Assembly (NCBI GenBank): GCA_031296115.1
Contig: JARLGI010000036.1
Location: 1 to 64,000 of the forward strand
DNA length: 64,000 nt
Direction: 5' to 3'
DNA from: Acidobacteriota bacterium
GTDB lineage: Bacteria; Acidobacteriota; Terriglobia; Terriglobales; Acidobacteriaceae
The notes beneath the pieces were generated by a model, which saw only the letters and a program-made list of their open reading frames with translations, was not told the origin of the DNA and did not search any database. Position 1 is the first letter of the stretch; each line of letters begins with the position of its first letter. Positions 35,338 to 44,426 of the stretch are shown here, piece after piece. The position numbers and the translations under genes were made by a program.

Positions 35338-36888
35338 GTGACCACATCGCTCACCCAGTCTTTGTCTTTCTCCGGAACCGACTACGTGCTGTCGCTGCCC
35401 ATGCTGCTGCTGACGCTGTTTGCGCTCGGCATCCTGATGATCGACCTGATCCTACCCAAGCAGTGGAAGCAGGCGAATGCCTTCGTTGCGCTGGCCGGCA
35501 TCGGGTTCTCGGCGATCGCCGTGGTCAAGTTGCACCTGGCTTACTGGATTGCCGAGCAGCAGGGCCTCGGTGTCAAGAACGTCGGATTCATGGGCACTTT
35601 GCTGGTGGACCGCTACGCGCTCTATTTCTTCTATTTGTTCCTGCTGGGTGCGGCGGTTGCCATCCTGATGTCCATCCACTACCTCGAAGTCGAGCACGAA
35701 AACCACGGCGAGTTCTATGCTCTGCTGCTGTTTTCCGTCGTCGGTATGATGTGCATGGCCGCCGGTTACGACATCGTTCTGCTGTTCATCGGACTGGAAC
35801 TGATGGCCATCTCGACCTACGTGCTGGTCGGGTTTCTACGCCGCGATAAGCGCTCCAACGAAGCCGCACTGAAATATCTCCTGCTGGGCGCATTCTCTTC
35901 CGGAATCTTTGCCTACGGGCTCTCGCTCTTTTACGGCCTCAGTGGCAGCACGAACGTGGGCGTCATCGCGCAGAAGCTGCAGGAGAACCTGGCGGCGCGG
36001 CCGCACGATCCCGTTGTGATCCTCGCCCTGCTGGCGACTGCGACCGGCCTGCTGTTCAAGATTGCCGCCGTCCCCTTCCATCAATGGGCGCCCGACGCCT
36101 ATGAAGGCGCGCCCACCAGCGTTACCGGATTCATGTCGGTCGCGGTCAAGGCCGCCGGATGGGCAATGCTGCTGCGCATCTTCCTGTGGGGACTGTTCCC
36201 GCTGCGCCCGATGTACGTTCCCCTGCTCATCTTCGTTTCCATCGCGACCATGACCGGCGGCAACCTCGCGGCCATCACACAGAACAACCTGAAGCGGCTG
36301 CTGGCGTACTCGTCCATCGCCCACGTCGGCTACATGCTGCTCGGCTTGATCGCCAGCGACGGCCAGACGAACTCCACGGGCATCATGGCCATCCTGGTGT
36401 ACCTGCTGGTCTACACATTCATGAACCTGGGCGCGTTCGCGGTCATCACCTCGCTGCGCCGGCGCAACGTCATCGGCGACGAGATTGACGACATCGCCGG
36501 CCTTTACTTCAAGGCCCCGACCGAAGCCATCCTGATGCTGGTGTTCCTGCTGTCGCTCGCCGGAATCCCGCCCCTGGCGGGCTTCTGGGGCAAGTACTTC
36601 ATCTTCCTCTCGCTGATCCAGACGGGACACTACACGCTCGCGGCCATCGGCGTGCTCTACTCCGTGGTTGCGCTGTACTACTACATGCGCATCGTCAACG
36701 CCATGCTGATGCGTCAGCCGGTCGAGGCCGCGCCGGTGCACACCAGTCCCGCGATGCGGCTCGCGCTGACCATCACCGCGGCGGGCACCGTGATCATCGG
36801 ACTGTTTCCCAACGCCATGATCAGCGCGGCCAACTGGTCGCTGGGACTGGCGCAGGGCTCGCAGCACATGGCGGCGCTGCTGCGCTAG
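35338..36888 (+). CDS. nuoN: NADH-quinone oxidoreductase subunit N
   Basis: 516-residue antiporter-like subunit with about 14 helices. It has FIGLELMAISTYVLVGFLR (conserved Glu), AAVPFHQWAPDAYEGAPTSV and KRLLAYSSIAHVGYMLLGLI. It is the last gene of the nuo cluster. It starts with GTG at 35338, ten bases after the nuoM stop, and no better start is seen before the first helix (YVLSLPMLLLTLFALGIL). A tRNA-Leu gene follows. Confidence 0.96.
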   Translation: MTTSLTQSLSFSGTDYVLSLPMLLLTLFALGILMIDLILPKQWKQANAFVALAGIGFSAIAVVKLHLAYWIAEQQGLGVKNVGFMGTLLVDRYALYFFYLFLLGAAVAILMSIHYLEVEHENHGEFYALLLFSVVGMMCMAAGYDIVLLFIGLELMAISTYVLVGFLRRDKRSNEAALKYLLLGAFSSGIFAYGLSLFYGLSGSTNVGVIAQKLQENLAARPHDPVVILALLATATGLLFKIAAVPFHQWAPDAYEGAPTSVTGFMSVAVKAAGWAMLLRIFLWGLFPLRPMYVPLLIFVSIATMTGGNLAAITQNNLKRLLAYSSIAHVGYMLLGLIASDGQTNSTGIMAILVYLLVYTFMNLGAFAVITSLRRRNVIGDEIDDIAGLYFKAPTEAILMLVFLLSLAGIPPLAGFWGKYFIFLSLIQTGHYTLAAIGVLYSVVALYYYMRIVNAMLMRQPVEAAPVHTSPAMRLALTITAAGTVIIGLFPNAMISAANWSLGLAQGSQHMAALLR

Positions 36889-36920
36889 ATTGGGCTAAAC
36901 TATCTCTGAGCCTCTCGTTG

Positions 36921-37009
36921 GCCGGGATGGCGAAACTGGCAGACGCAGCGGACTTAAAATCCGCAGGACCGAAAGGTCTGTGGGGGTTCAAGTCCCCCTC
37001 CCGGCACCA
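36921..37009 (+). tRNA. tRNA-Leu (anticodon UAA)
   Basis: Class II tRNA of 89 nt including an encoded CCA. Acceptor GCCGGGA (36921-36927) pairs with TCCCGGC (36999-37005). The anticodon stem GCGGA/TCCGC holds loop CTTAAAA with anticodon TAA. A long variable arm (about GGACCGAAAGGTCTG) and T-arm GGGGGTTCAAGTCCCCC are present. Confidence 0.97.
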
Positions 37010-37020
37010 TTCAATCGATC

Positions 37021-37401
37021 ATGAACTCCGTGCGCATGGACAAGTGGCTTCGGGCCGCAAGGTTCTTCAAGACGCGATCGTTGGCGGCGCGGGCCTGCGA
37101 GCTTGGCAGAGTTCAATCCAACGGGCAGCCCGCCAAGGCGGCTCGCGAGGTACGGGTTGGCGACATGCTGCGCCTAACCACCGAGGGCGGCGACTTTCAG
37201 GTGGAAGTGCTGCTGCTCAACGAGGTGCGCGGTCCCACTCCGCTTGCGCAAACCCTCTACCGCGAGACGGAGCAGAGCAGGGAACTGCGCCTGAAAGTGG
37301 CAGCCGAGCGCAAGGCGCTGAAGCAGTTCCAGGACCCGGGCATAGGCAGACCATCCAAGCGCGATCGCCGGAAGATCATCCAGTTCCGGGGCCGAGCTTG
37401 A
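37021..37401 (+). CDS. S4-domain RNA-binding protein (Hsp15/HslR-like)
   Basis: 126 residues. The N-terminal S4 RNA-binding domain starts MDKWLRAARFFKTRSLAARA and continues LGRVQSNGQPAKAAREVRVGD, as in Hsp15. A basic C-terminal tail follows (GRPSKRDRRKIIQF). Hsp15 in E. coli recognises stalled 50S subunits with peptidyl-tRNA; a ribosome-related role is inferred. It begins 11 bp after the tRNA-Leu gene and may share its transcript. The ATG at 37021 has an alternative ATG at 37036 closer to the domain. Confidence 0.85.
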   Translation: MNSVRMDKWLRAARFFKTRSLAARACELGRVQSNGQPAKAAREVRVGDMLRLTTEGGDFQVEVLLLNEVRGPTPLAQTLYRETEQSRELRLKVAAERKALKQFQDPGIGRPSKRDRRKIIQFRGRA

Positions 37402-37502
37402 GCACCGGCGGCGCGTGAGGGCCGGACGCTATCGGAATCTCAGCCCGCCCAGCCACCACTATTCATTTTCCTGGAAGCTACCTAAGAGCTCGGTTTGTAT
37501 CA

Positions 37503-37527
37503 GGGCACGGCTTCAGCCGTGCCGTTA
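37503..37527 (+). repeat. Family-B palindrome at the TolC fragment 5' breakpoint
   Basis: GGCACGGCT-TC-AGCCGTGCC stem followed by GTTA. TolC-like coding begins immediately after it. Another copy in the same orientation lies at 38039-38060, after the fragment. Confidence 0.85.
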
Positions 37528-38026
37528 TTCGGTCAACAAAGCCGAGCGCGACCTGCTGTTCCCCAGCATTGCCGCGCTCGGCGTGGTCGGGCGCACGCCC
37601 TACAGCAAAAGCATTGAGAGGATCTCGCCTTTTCCCGGTTGGTATGGCGCGGTGGGGGTCAACGTCAACATCCCTATCTTCAACGGCTTTCTCTATCCCG
37701 CGCGCTCGCGCGAGGCCAGACTGCGCGCTCGGGCCGGTGGGGAGCAGTCGCGGGATTTGAAAGACCGCATCGCCAACGACGTTCGCACCAGGTGGCTGAG
37801 CGCCATCAACGCCTATCACCGCATCGCTGTCACGCAGCAGTTTGTTGACCAGACCAACCTGGCAGTGGACTTGTCGCAGACCCGCCACAACCTGGGACTC
37901 AGCTCGATTGTCGAGCTGAGCCAGGCCGAGTTGCAGCAGACCGAGGCCCAGATTCGGTTCACCGCGGCGAAGTACCAGTACCGTATCGCGCAGTCGGTGC
38001 TGCGCTTCCAGGTCGCCGCGCCGTAG
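37528..38026 (+). pseudogene. TolC-family outer-membrane efflux protein, C-terminal fragment
   Basis: Only the second half of a TolC-like protein remains, beginning near NKAERDLLFPSIAALG. IPIFNGFLYPARSREARLRA and the conserved LAVDLSQTRHNLGLSSIVEL with LQQTEAQIRF helices are visible. No signal peptide or first repeat is present. Upstream reading frame is repeat DNA. Two family-B palindromes flank the fragment in direct orientation, suggesting loss of the 5' half through recombination or insertion. The open frame starts at 37415 but the upstream part is not TolC. Confidence 0.85.
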
Positions 38027-38038
38027 CTGGTTCTGAAA

Positions 38039-38060
38039 GGGCACGGCTTCAGCCGTGCCC
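38039..38060 (+). repeat. Family-B palindrome after the TolC fragment
   Basis: Perfect 10-bp stem GGGCACGGCT/AGCCGTGCCC with TC loop. Same orientation as the copy at 37503-37527. Confidence 0.85.
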
Positions 38061-38126
38061 TAGAGTCTCTGCACGATTGGGAGAGCGGGCTTCAGCCCGC
38101 GACAGATGGACGCGCTGCCAGACAGC

Positions 38127-38158
38127 AAAAAGCCCCGCACAGTCGCGCTGCGCGGGGC
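38127..38158 (-). terminator. Rho-independent terminator of the Kelch-like pseudogene
   Basis: On the minus strand the stem GCCCCGC...GCGGGGC (38158-38132) is followed by TTTTTG. It lies about 25 bp after the pseudogene stop at 38181. Confidence 0.75.
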
Positions 38159-38180
38159 AATCCTCACCTTCGAACCACGG

Positions 38181-38958
38181 TTAGTTGATGGTCACGTTCA
38201 CCGGCAGCGACGGAATGCCGTTGGCCACAACCTGCAGCCTGCTGGGTCCGGTCTCCATGCAGGCGGGAACATCGAAGTGCGTCGTCACCGGAATATTCTG
38301 CGCCACGCCCATGCTGGTGTGATCCTGGGTGCGGGCATAGAAGACGTGGCCGGTGGCGTTGTTGGTGATGCGCACCAGGGACAGTTGGTAGCGGTCTCAA
38401 ATTCGTCGCGAACGCCGCCGCCTGCGACCAGCCGTTGTAGCGCCGGCCGAAGGTGAAATACGTCTGCCCGCGGGTCAGGCTGGTGGGAACGTATTCGATC
38501 CTGCGCGTCCACGGCTGAATGTAGCTGCCCGACGCTTTATAGACCGCCGAGCCGCCGAGCAGGACTTCGCCGGTCGGCAGCACGAGCATGCTGCCGCCGT
38601 TGCCGTTCAGTGTCGCCGTGAAATGCATGCCGTCAAATTCGTACAAGCGCCCCGAGTTGCCCTGGACCAGCACGTTGCCGTCGGTCAACAGGACGGCGAA
38701 GTTATCGCCCGCGCTGTCACCATTGGGGAAGTCCGGGCCGGGGACCCAGGTCGGTGGGCGATTTTCCGGGATGATAGACCGAGGTATGTCCGGTCGGCGC
38801 GCCCGAGTGCAGCGCGCCGGTGGCAAACACCGTGCCGTCGATCCGCAGAATGGCCGGCCCGATTTCTCCCGGCGGACAGTACTGGCCGCCGCCGTAGTTA
38901 ATGCAACCCACTTCCGGCGGACCTTGCAGCAGCGCGATCGTGCTGCCGTCCGAGACCC
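38181..38958 (-). pseudogene. Kelch/galactose-oxidase-like secreted protein, 5'-truncated with two frameshifts
   Basis: Three frames together read as one beta-propeller protein. Frame 1 (about 38958-38765) has DGSTIALLQGPPEVGCIN and RIDGTVFATGALHSGAPTGH. Frame 2 (about 38765-38400) has FAVLLTDGNVLVQGNSGRLYE and GSMLVLPTGEVLLGGSA. Frame 3 (about 38400-38181) has VRITNNATGHVFYARTQDHT ending LPVNVTIN. The D/G-rich strands fit Kelch-type blades and an Ig-like C-terminal domain. A stop precedes the first visible codons at about 38960, exactly where a transposase remnant begins, so the 5' part was lost there. A terminator is still present downstream. Confidence 0.75.
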
Positions 38959-38981
38959 ACTAAGATCGCCTGGTAAAGAAA

Positions 38982-39521
38982 ATGCGGCTGAAGAAGATCC
39001 AGACCCATGTGGAGGCAAACACGTTTCTGGAGAAGGAATATCTACCCGAGCACAATCGACGGTTTAGGCGTACCCCAGCCCAGCCCGAGGACTATCACCG
39101 ACCGACCCCGGGGGCAGTGGAGCTGGTGGAAGTTTTTCATCGGGAGACCGGGCGAGTCATCGGCAACAACTGGGTAGTGCGGCACAACAACCGATATTTC
39201 CAGGTGAAAGCTCAAGCCCGGCAGTATGCGCCGGCCAAGGGCAAAGCCACGGTGCGCGAATGGGAGGACGGGCGCTTACAGATTTGCTATCGCGGTAGGG
39301 CGGTGGCTTGGGAGGAGGGTCCAGGCCCGGTTCCCGTTCAGGCAGTAAGACCCAGGGAGGCCACGGCCAAGAAACCAAAGCCGCCCACTCCCCAAGCGGA
39401 TCACCCCTGGCGGCAGGACTATCGCAAGATGCGTCCTTGGAGCAAAGCAGGGATTCCGGTAGCGCACGCCATCCCTATGGCAGCGCCTTCCGCTTCGCCC
39501 GATAGAGGTTCCGAAACTTAG
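38982..39521 (+). pseudogene. ISNCY-type transposase, C-terminal remnant
   Basis: 179 residues. The first half (EANTFLEKEYLPEHNRRF, GRVIGNNWVVRHNNRYFQV) resembles the end of the DDE domain and the C-terminal beta domain of ISNCY/IS481-related transposases. There is no N-terminal helix-turn-helix and no DDE aspartates. The second half is Pro/Lys-rich. It begins at the truncated 5' end of the Kelch-like pseudogene, so it probably marks an old insertion whose own 5' half was lost. Confidence 0.7.
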
Positions 39522-39824
39522 ATCACCCGATAAGCGTGGTAGGAGCAAATTGGCGGGCAGCCGAAGAATAATAACTCGAAGCCCGGCGGCGAAAGGCCGT
39601 GGAAAAGCCGCCCCGTGGAAAAGTCCCCAAAACGGACTTTCCCACTGCGCTTGGAGATCCGCACACGCCGCGGACTCCCACTTTCCGCACAGCCTCGACT
39701 GCTACTGGAAAATAAATAATGCACGACCACGACAAAGGGGACATTTCTAATGTCCGCTGACATTGCCTTTGCATGAGCCGGCGGGAAATTTGCATGAGCG
39801 GCGTGGAATACGGTTCCGCTCGTG
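39522..39824. other. Interval after the transposase remnant
   Basis: No gene supported. It contains a short palindrome GGACATTTCTAATGTCC at about 39739-39755 that might be part of an insertion-sequence end. Open frames here on the minus strand look like random Ser/Arg-rich translations. Confidence 0.4.
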
Positions 39825-40919
39825 TCAGGAAAGTCTCGGCAGCTCGTCCAGCGCCAGTCCCAGTCGCTTCAGCGCTTCAAGGGTCATCGCGGGATTGCCG
39901 CCGATCCCGATACGAAACCCTTGCGGCACGTCGAAGAAACGCCCGGGAGCGACACAGGTCTCATACTTTTCCATCAGCAGCCGGTAAAGCTTGTCCGCGC
40001 TGCCTGAACGCAGCCGGCAGAAGGCGATGGTCCCGAACTCCGGCCGGACGTACTCCAGGTCAGCGCGCGATTGCAGAAATTCATCCAGCGCCGGGCGGTT
40101 ACTCTGCAGGATCTCCTTCGCCCGCGCCGCCACGCGTGCTAGGTTGTCGAACGCGATCACGCTCAGCCGCTCGGCGGGGTGCGCCGCGTTGGCGCCATAC
40201 AGGTCGTTGATGTGCCACATGCGCTGCGCCAGCTCGCGGGCCGCCAGTACCCAGCCGCAGCGCAGGCCGCTCAGCCCGTACGCCTTGGTCAGGCTGCTGG
40301 TCACCAGGAAGTGCTCGCCCAGGTGGAACGCCGGTCGTGGCCGCTGCTCGTAGAACGTCTCCAGGTAGACCTCGTCCACCAGCACCAGTGCGCCGTGTTT
40401 TTGCGCGATGTCGCCGACCACGCGCATGGTCGCCTCGTCCGCGTAAATGCTGGTGGGATTATGCAGGTTGCACAGCACGATCATCCGCGTTTGCGGCGTC
40501 ATCTGCCGCGCTACTTCCTCGGGATCGAGGCGGAACCCATCTGCCATGCGCCGCTCGAACCTCCGCACGGACGTTCCCAGAAAATTGAGCAGGTCGACCA
40601 TGACCTCGTACGTCGGATGCTCGATCAGCACCTCGTCGCCCGGCTCCAGCGTAGCCATCATGGCGATGTGGTTCGCCATCGACGTGCCGGCCGCTGCCAC
40701 CACGCACTCCGGCCGAACGCCGTTGAGCTGCGCGATGCGCTCCTGCAGCGGGGCATAGCCATAGGCATCGCCGCCATTGATCTCCAGGTCTTCCAGCTGC
40801 ACGGGCAGGCCCGACAGGGGATAGCTCTCCAGCCCGCTGGTGGCCAGATCATACTTCGCCGCCGGGTGCAGTTTGGCAAACTGGATGTAGGGTGAACCAG
40901 CGTGGGTGCGCGATGTCAT
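39825..40919 (-). CDS. PLP-dependent aminotransferase, class I/II
   Basis: About 364 residues of fold type I. The PLP-binding lysine is in SSLTKAYGLSGLRCGW. The Asp/Tyr pocket segment is VLVDEVYLE, and CNLHNPTSIYADE is the NxxNPTG-like motif (variant NLHNPTS). GYAPLQERIAQLNG near the N-terminus is typical. The amino-group donor cannot be inferred. The ATG at 40919 is preferred over a TTG at 40931. No operon partner is visible. Confidence 0.9.
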   Translation of the reverse strand: MTSRTHAGSPYIQFAKLHPAAKYDLATSGLESYPLSGLPVQLEDLEINGGDAYGYAPLQERIAQLNGVRPECVVAAAGTSMANHIAMMATLEPGDEVLIEHPTYEVMVDLLNFLGTSVRRFERRMADGFRLDPEEVARQMTPQTRMIVLCNLHNPTSIYADEATMRVVGDIAQKHGALVLVDEVYLETFYEQRPRPAFHLGEHFLVTSSLTKAYGLSGLRCGWVLAARELAQRMWHINDLYGANAAHPAERLSVIAFDNLARVAARAKEILQSNRPALDEFLQSRADLEYVRPEFGTIAFCRLRSGSADKLYRLLMEKYETCVAPGRFFDVPQGFRIGIGGNPAMTLEALKRLGLALDELPRLS

Positions 40920-41690
40920 CGGTCTCAGCAAGAATAAAGGTAAAACATTCAGTCGTCAGCAGTCAGTGGTCAGTAATTAGCGTTTACCCCAGAGGCGCAT
41001 TCTGACCATTGAGTTGTCATCCTGAGCGAGGAGCGCAGCGAGGAGTCGAGGGACCCCTATTGTAACGGGAAACTCTTGGGGGGCCTTCGATCGCGATCGG
41101 CCGCAATGCGGCGTCACTTCGCTCAGAATGCTCGGCCCAAAGAAACCCGCCGAGCAAAAGGTGTTTTCCCGTTCAGGCAAACCACAACTTTAGTTATCTT
41201 GCTTGGTTACCTTTTTTCTTGACTTTGGCAAAGCCGCGCGTCTACGGTGGAGCCAGCAGCACGCGACGGTTGCTGGACACTCGCTCTTGTTCCGCAGCGC
41301 GGTCTTGTCGTGAGTGGTTGCCACGCGGAGGCCGGGGCTACCGGCCGCGGCCCACCTGACGCACTCTGGTGGCAAGAACGGTTGCGGGCATATCCAGACT
41401 GGTACCGAACCACGACTGCCCACCGTGACCCCAGCCTAAGTTCCACCTGTAAATACTTGTGTGTCAAATGGATACCGCATAACTCCCTTGAATTGTGGGA
41501 GTTGCGGACGCCATCCCCAATCTTGTCCTTTGCTTTCAATAGATTGCAGAGAGAGGGGAGTGGGGGTACCCAGTTGTCAGTGGCCAGTTGTCAGTTACTG
41601 CCTCATTCCGGCTAATAAGGCCAATGTGCCAAATGCTAAATACCAAATACCAGACGCCCATTAACAATTCATCAACCCGGAGAACTACTC
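40920..41690. other. Long intergenic region with an inverted family-C pair
   Basis: About 770 bp without a supported gene. It contains a CAGTCGTCAGCAGTCAGTGG-like motif near 40950, the inverted family-C pair at 41015-41130 and a CAGTTGTCAGTGGCCAGTTG motif near 41573-41604. The open frames are not protein-like. Confidence 0.5.
41015..41130. repeat. Inverted pair of family-C ends
   Basis: Left end TGTCATCCTGAGCG...GAGTCGAGGGACCCCTA and right end GGGGGGCCTTCGA...CACTTCGCTCAGAATG form a large imperfect inverted repeat. A similar pair occurs at 54457-54582. Confidence 0.7.
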
Positions 41691-42283
41691 ATGCCTGTGC
41701 GAACTTGCGAATACGTGAAACCCAACGGACACTTTTTCGGCTCCATCGCGCTGCGCGGACGCGACTACTGCCACTTTAATTTAACCTGCATCGGCGCCGG
41801 CTGCGCATGGAGGAGCAGGAGGCGAAACTGGCGTCGCCACGCCTCGAACTGCCGCCGCTGTAGGACGCCAACTCCATCCAGGTCGCGGTGATGCAGGTGC
41901 TGGCCGCCGGCGCCTATGGGCACATCAGCCCCAAGCTGATGGGGCTCATGTTGTACGGCCTGCAAATTGCCAGCACCAACCTGCGGCTGGGGGTGAACTT
42001 CCAGGCGGCGGGCGAAGACCTGGACGCGGCGCCGGAAATGTGCAGCGCCTACGATACCTTCGAAGAGGACTACGAAATCACCGCCAACGGCGCAGGGTTG
42101 CGGCGTTCCGCTGCCGACCATCAGGCGGACGAACAGGAGAGGGCGCGGGCCAAGCTCGCGGCCCAGGCTGCGATTGAAAAGAAGGTCCCCGCAGCCTGGA
42201 GGAGCAGAGCGACGATGAGTATCTCCGCAAGGTGTTACGGCACGCGGCGGAATCGGTGCACCCGCACGAGCGGAGCCACTTGA
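41691..42283 (+). pseudogene. Decayed member of a small acidobacterial protein family
   Basis: Reads MPVRTCEYVKPNGHFFGSIA then LRGRDYCHFNLTCIG in one frame. After a one-base loss at about 41795 the next frame continues RRLRMEEQEAKLASPRLELP. It then hits TAG at 41861 where the pattern suggests GAG, and continues DANSIQVAVMQVLAAGAYGH and the TFEEDYEI region. I associate this C-x3-K-x-NGH-x2-GS family with Acidobacteria; intact members are of unknown function. Two lesions (frameshift, nonsense) make it a pseudogene. The 3' end is uncertain. Confidence 0.7.
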
Positions 42284-42378
42284 TCGCCAGGTGCTATCGG
42301 TACGCCGGATACGCCGATGTCGACAACGACTTCGGTCGCGCCGGAGGAAAAGAAAGCGCCGCAGGCTGTGGCGGGGTA

Positions 42379-42409
42379 GTGGATAGCGGACTTGCTGTCC
42401 GCTATCCAC
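42379..42409. repeat. Perfect 13-bp hairpin downstream of lactate permease
   Basis: GTGGATAGCGGAC pairs with GTCCGCTATCCAC around a 5-nt loop. It lies 9 bp beyond the lldP stop. It lacks a T-tract on the minus strand, so it may be a repeat or a weak terminator. Confidence 0.6.
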
Positions 42410-42417
42410 GGTCGCTT

Positions 42418-44307
42418 TTACTTGCCCGGTGGTAGCGAGGGGATCATCCCCGGGAAGACGTACGCCTGGAGAAGGACGATCAGGCCGATGATGCCGGCCA
42501 GTGCAATGGAGTGCCAGAAGACCTTGCGGAAGATCGGCCCCAGGGCGTGAGAACGCTCGTAGGGATCGTCGTAACAGGCGGCACAGGCGACCATGATGGA
42601 CTGGGCGTCAATCATCTTGCCCATGACGCCGCCCGTCGAGTTGGTGGCTACGATGAGGACCTCATTCAAATGAAGCTGCTGCGCCGTGATCCGTTGCAGG
42701 CTGCCGAAAAGCGCATTGGAAGCGGTATCGGAGCCGGTCAGGAAGACGCCGAGCCAGCCCAGGTAGGCGGCGAAGAAAGGATAGAGAGGGCCCGCGCTGG
42801 TGAAGGCCAGTCCGAGGACCGCATCGGTGCCGGAGTAGCGGGTCAAATAGCCCAAGCCCAGTACCAGGCCGATAACCAGGACGGGGATTTTCATGCGGCG
42901 AAGGGTGCGTGCAGTGGCGTCCTTCCATTGGGCGGCGCTCAACTTCAAGCTCAAACCGGTAAGGAGGGCGGCAACAAAAACGCCGGTACCGGCCGCGGAC
43001 AGCCAGTTGATGCTAAACACCGCCGCCTCTGGCTTGGCGTTCGCCGCCACGACAGGCGGCATGCGCTGCACCAGGTTATGAAGTGCGGGCATCTGCCACT
43101 TGGGCAAGGAGAGGGTGCCGGCGAAGCTCGAGCCCAGCAGCGTGGTGTTGACCTTGATGGAAGCAAAAACGTTATTGAGGTAAGTCTTCCAGGTGGGCAT
43201 GCCCCAGATGGCACAGCAGGCGATCAGTATGGCCCACGGCACCCACGCATATGCGGTCTCGCCGATGGAGTATGGGTATTTCCATTCCTTGGCCGGCGCT
43301 GTGGCCTCTCCTGCATTGCCAGCGGCTGCGGCCGCCTGGCGCTCGGACTTCAGCAGAAAGCGCGTCTTGGGATGCCAGACAAAGCGCAGGAAAAGGGCGG
43401 TGCAGATCACTGAAAACACGCCCGACACCACATCGGTCATCAGGTGGAAAGCGGGAGTCTGGGAGGCGAAAAACTGCATGATGGCGAAGGACGCTCCCGA
43501 GCAGAGAGTCGCCGGCCACACTTCCCAGGCATCCTTCAATTTGCCTCCCTGCATGAGGACAAAGGTGGTCACCAGCCAGAAAGGGATGAGAATGGAGACG
43601 AAGGGGAGCTGCCGCCCGGCCATGGCGGAAAGGGTGAGCTGATCGAGACCGCTCACTTGGGCCAACGTCACGATCGGAGTGCCAATTGCCCCCCATGCTA
43701 CCGGGGCGGTGTTGGCCAGCAGGTTGAGCACGGCCGCCTCAAACGGCGAGAAACCGAGGCCTACCATGACCGCACCCGCGATGGCCACCGGTGTTCCGAA
43801 GCCGGAGGTGCCTTCGATGATCGCCCCGAAGGAAAAGGCAATCAACAGTACCTGCAGGCGGCGGTCAAAAGAAATGTGGATGATCGATTCCTTGACAATT
43901 TCGAATTTGCCCGTGATGACCGTCATCGTATAGAGGAACATGGCCCCCAGGACGATCCAGATAATGCCGAGAAAGCCGGAGATCGACCCGTAGGCAAAGG
44001 CCGAGAACGCGGACTTGAAGGGCATCGCGAACGCCAGGCAAGAAACCAGAAAAGCGGCTACCACACCGTAGAAAGCGGCATAGGGCGCGCTGATGCCGAG
44101 ATGGCGAGCGCCTTGCTTGTCCCGGTGCGGATGGAGGGCGATGAAATACAGGAGTGTCAGGATCGGGATTGCCGCCGCGATCGTAGAAAGGGTTACGTTG
44201 CCCAGAGGGTTGTAATTCTGATGGTAGATTGCGGGTGCTCCGCCGTCGGCGGCGAACAGTGGACTTGCAAGAGCGACGAAACCCAGTGAGGTCAAGAACC
44301 CTGTCAT
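42418..44307 (-). CDS. lldP: L-lactate permease
   Basis: 629-residue LctP/LldP-family transporter with about 14 hydrophobic segments. Conserved family stretches are IEGTSGFGTPVAIAGAVMVG, TAPVAWGAIGTPI, LGWLGVFLTGSDTASNALFG and VLIVATNSTGGVMGKMI. It is a proton-coupled importer of lactate or glycolate. A GGAGGAGT ribosome-binding site precedes the ATG. No lactate dehydrogenase is adjacent. A carbon-starvation transporter lies upstream on the same strand, about 0.7 kb away. Confidence 0.95.
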   Translation of the reverse strand: MTGFLTSLGFVALASPLFAADGGAPAIYHQNYNPLGNVTLSTIAAAIPILTLLYFIALHPHRDKQGARHLGISAPYAAFYGVVAAFLVSCLAFAMPFKSAFSAFAYGSISGFLGIIWIVLGAMFLYTMTVITGKFEIVKESIIHISFDRRLQVLLIAFSFGAIIEGTSGFGTPVAIAGAVMVGLGFSPFEAAVLNLLANTAPVAWGAIGTPIVTLAQVSGLDQLTLSAMAGRQLPFVSILIPFWLVTTFVLMQGGKLKDAWEVWPATLCSGASFAIMQFFASQTPAFHLMTDVVSGVFSVICTALFLRFVWHPKTRFLLKSERQAAAAAGNAGEATAPAKEWKYPYSIGETAYAWVPWAILIACCAIWGMPTWKTYLNNVFASIKVNTTLLGSSFAGTLSLPKWQMPALHNLVQRMPPVVAANAKPEAAVFSINWLSAAGTGVFVAALLTGLSLKLSAAQWKDATARTLRRMKIPVLVIGLVLGLGYLTRYSGTDAVLGLAFTSAGPLYPFFAAYLGWLGVFLTGSDTASNALFGSLQRITAQQLHLNEVLIVATNSTGGVMGKMIDAQSIMVACAACYDDPYERSHALGPIFRKVFWHSIALAGIIGLIVLLQAYVFPGMIPSLPPGK

Positions 44308-44426
44308 TTACTCCTCCCTTTCCCCAGCCACTTTCTATTAAGAAGTCATCTACGTCTCGTGCGGGACTTGCAGGCTTTTCAGAAGATCGTGCTCACCAGC
44401 AGTTTGGGCGCCAGGAAAAGACAAGT

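Noticed and set aside
39523..39795. Minus-strand ORFs after the transposase remnant
   Set aside because: No start context and Ser/Arg-rich composition; probably non-coding remnant DNA.
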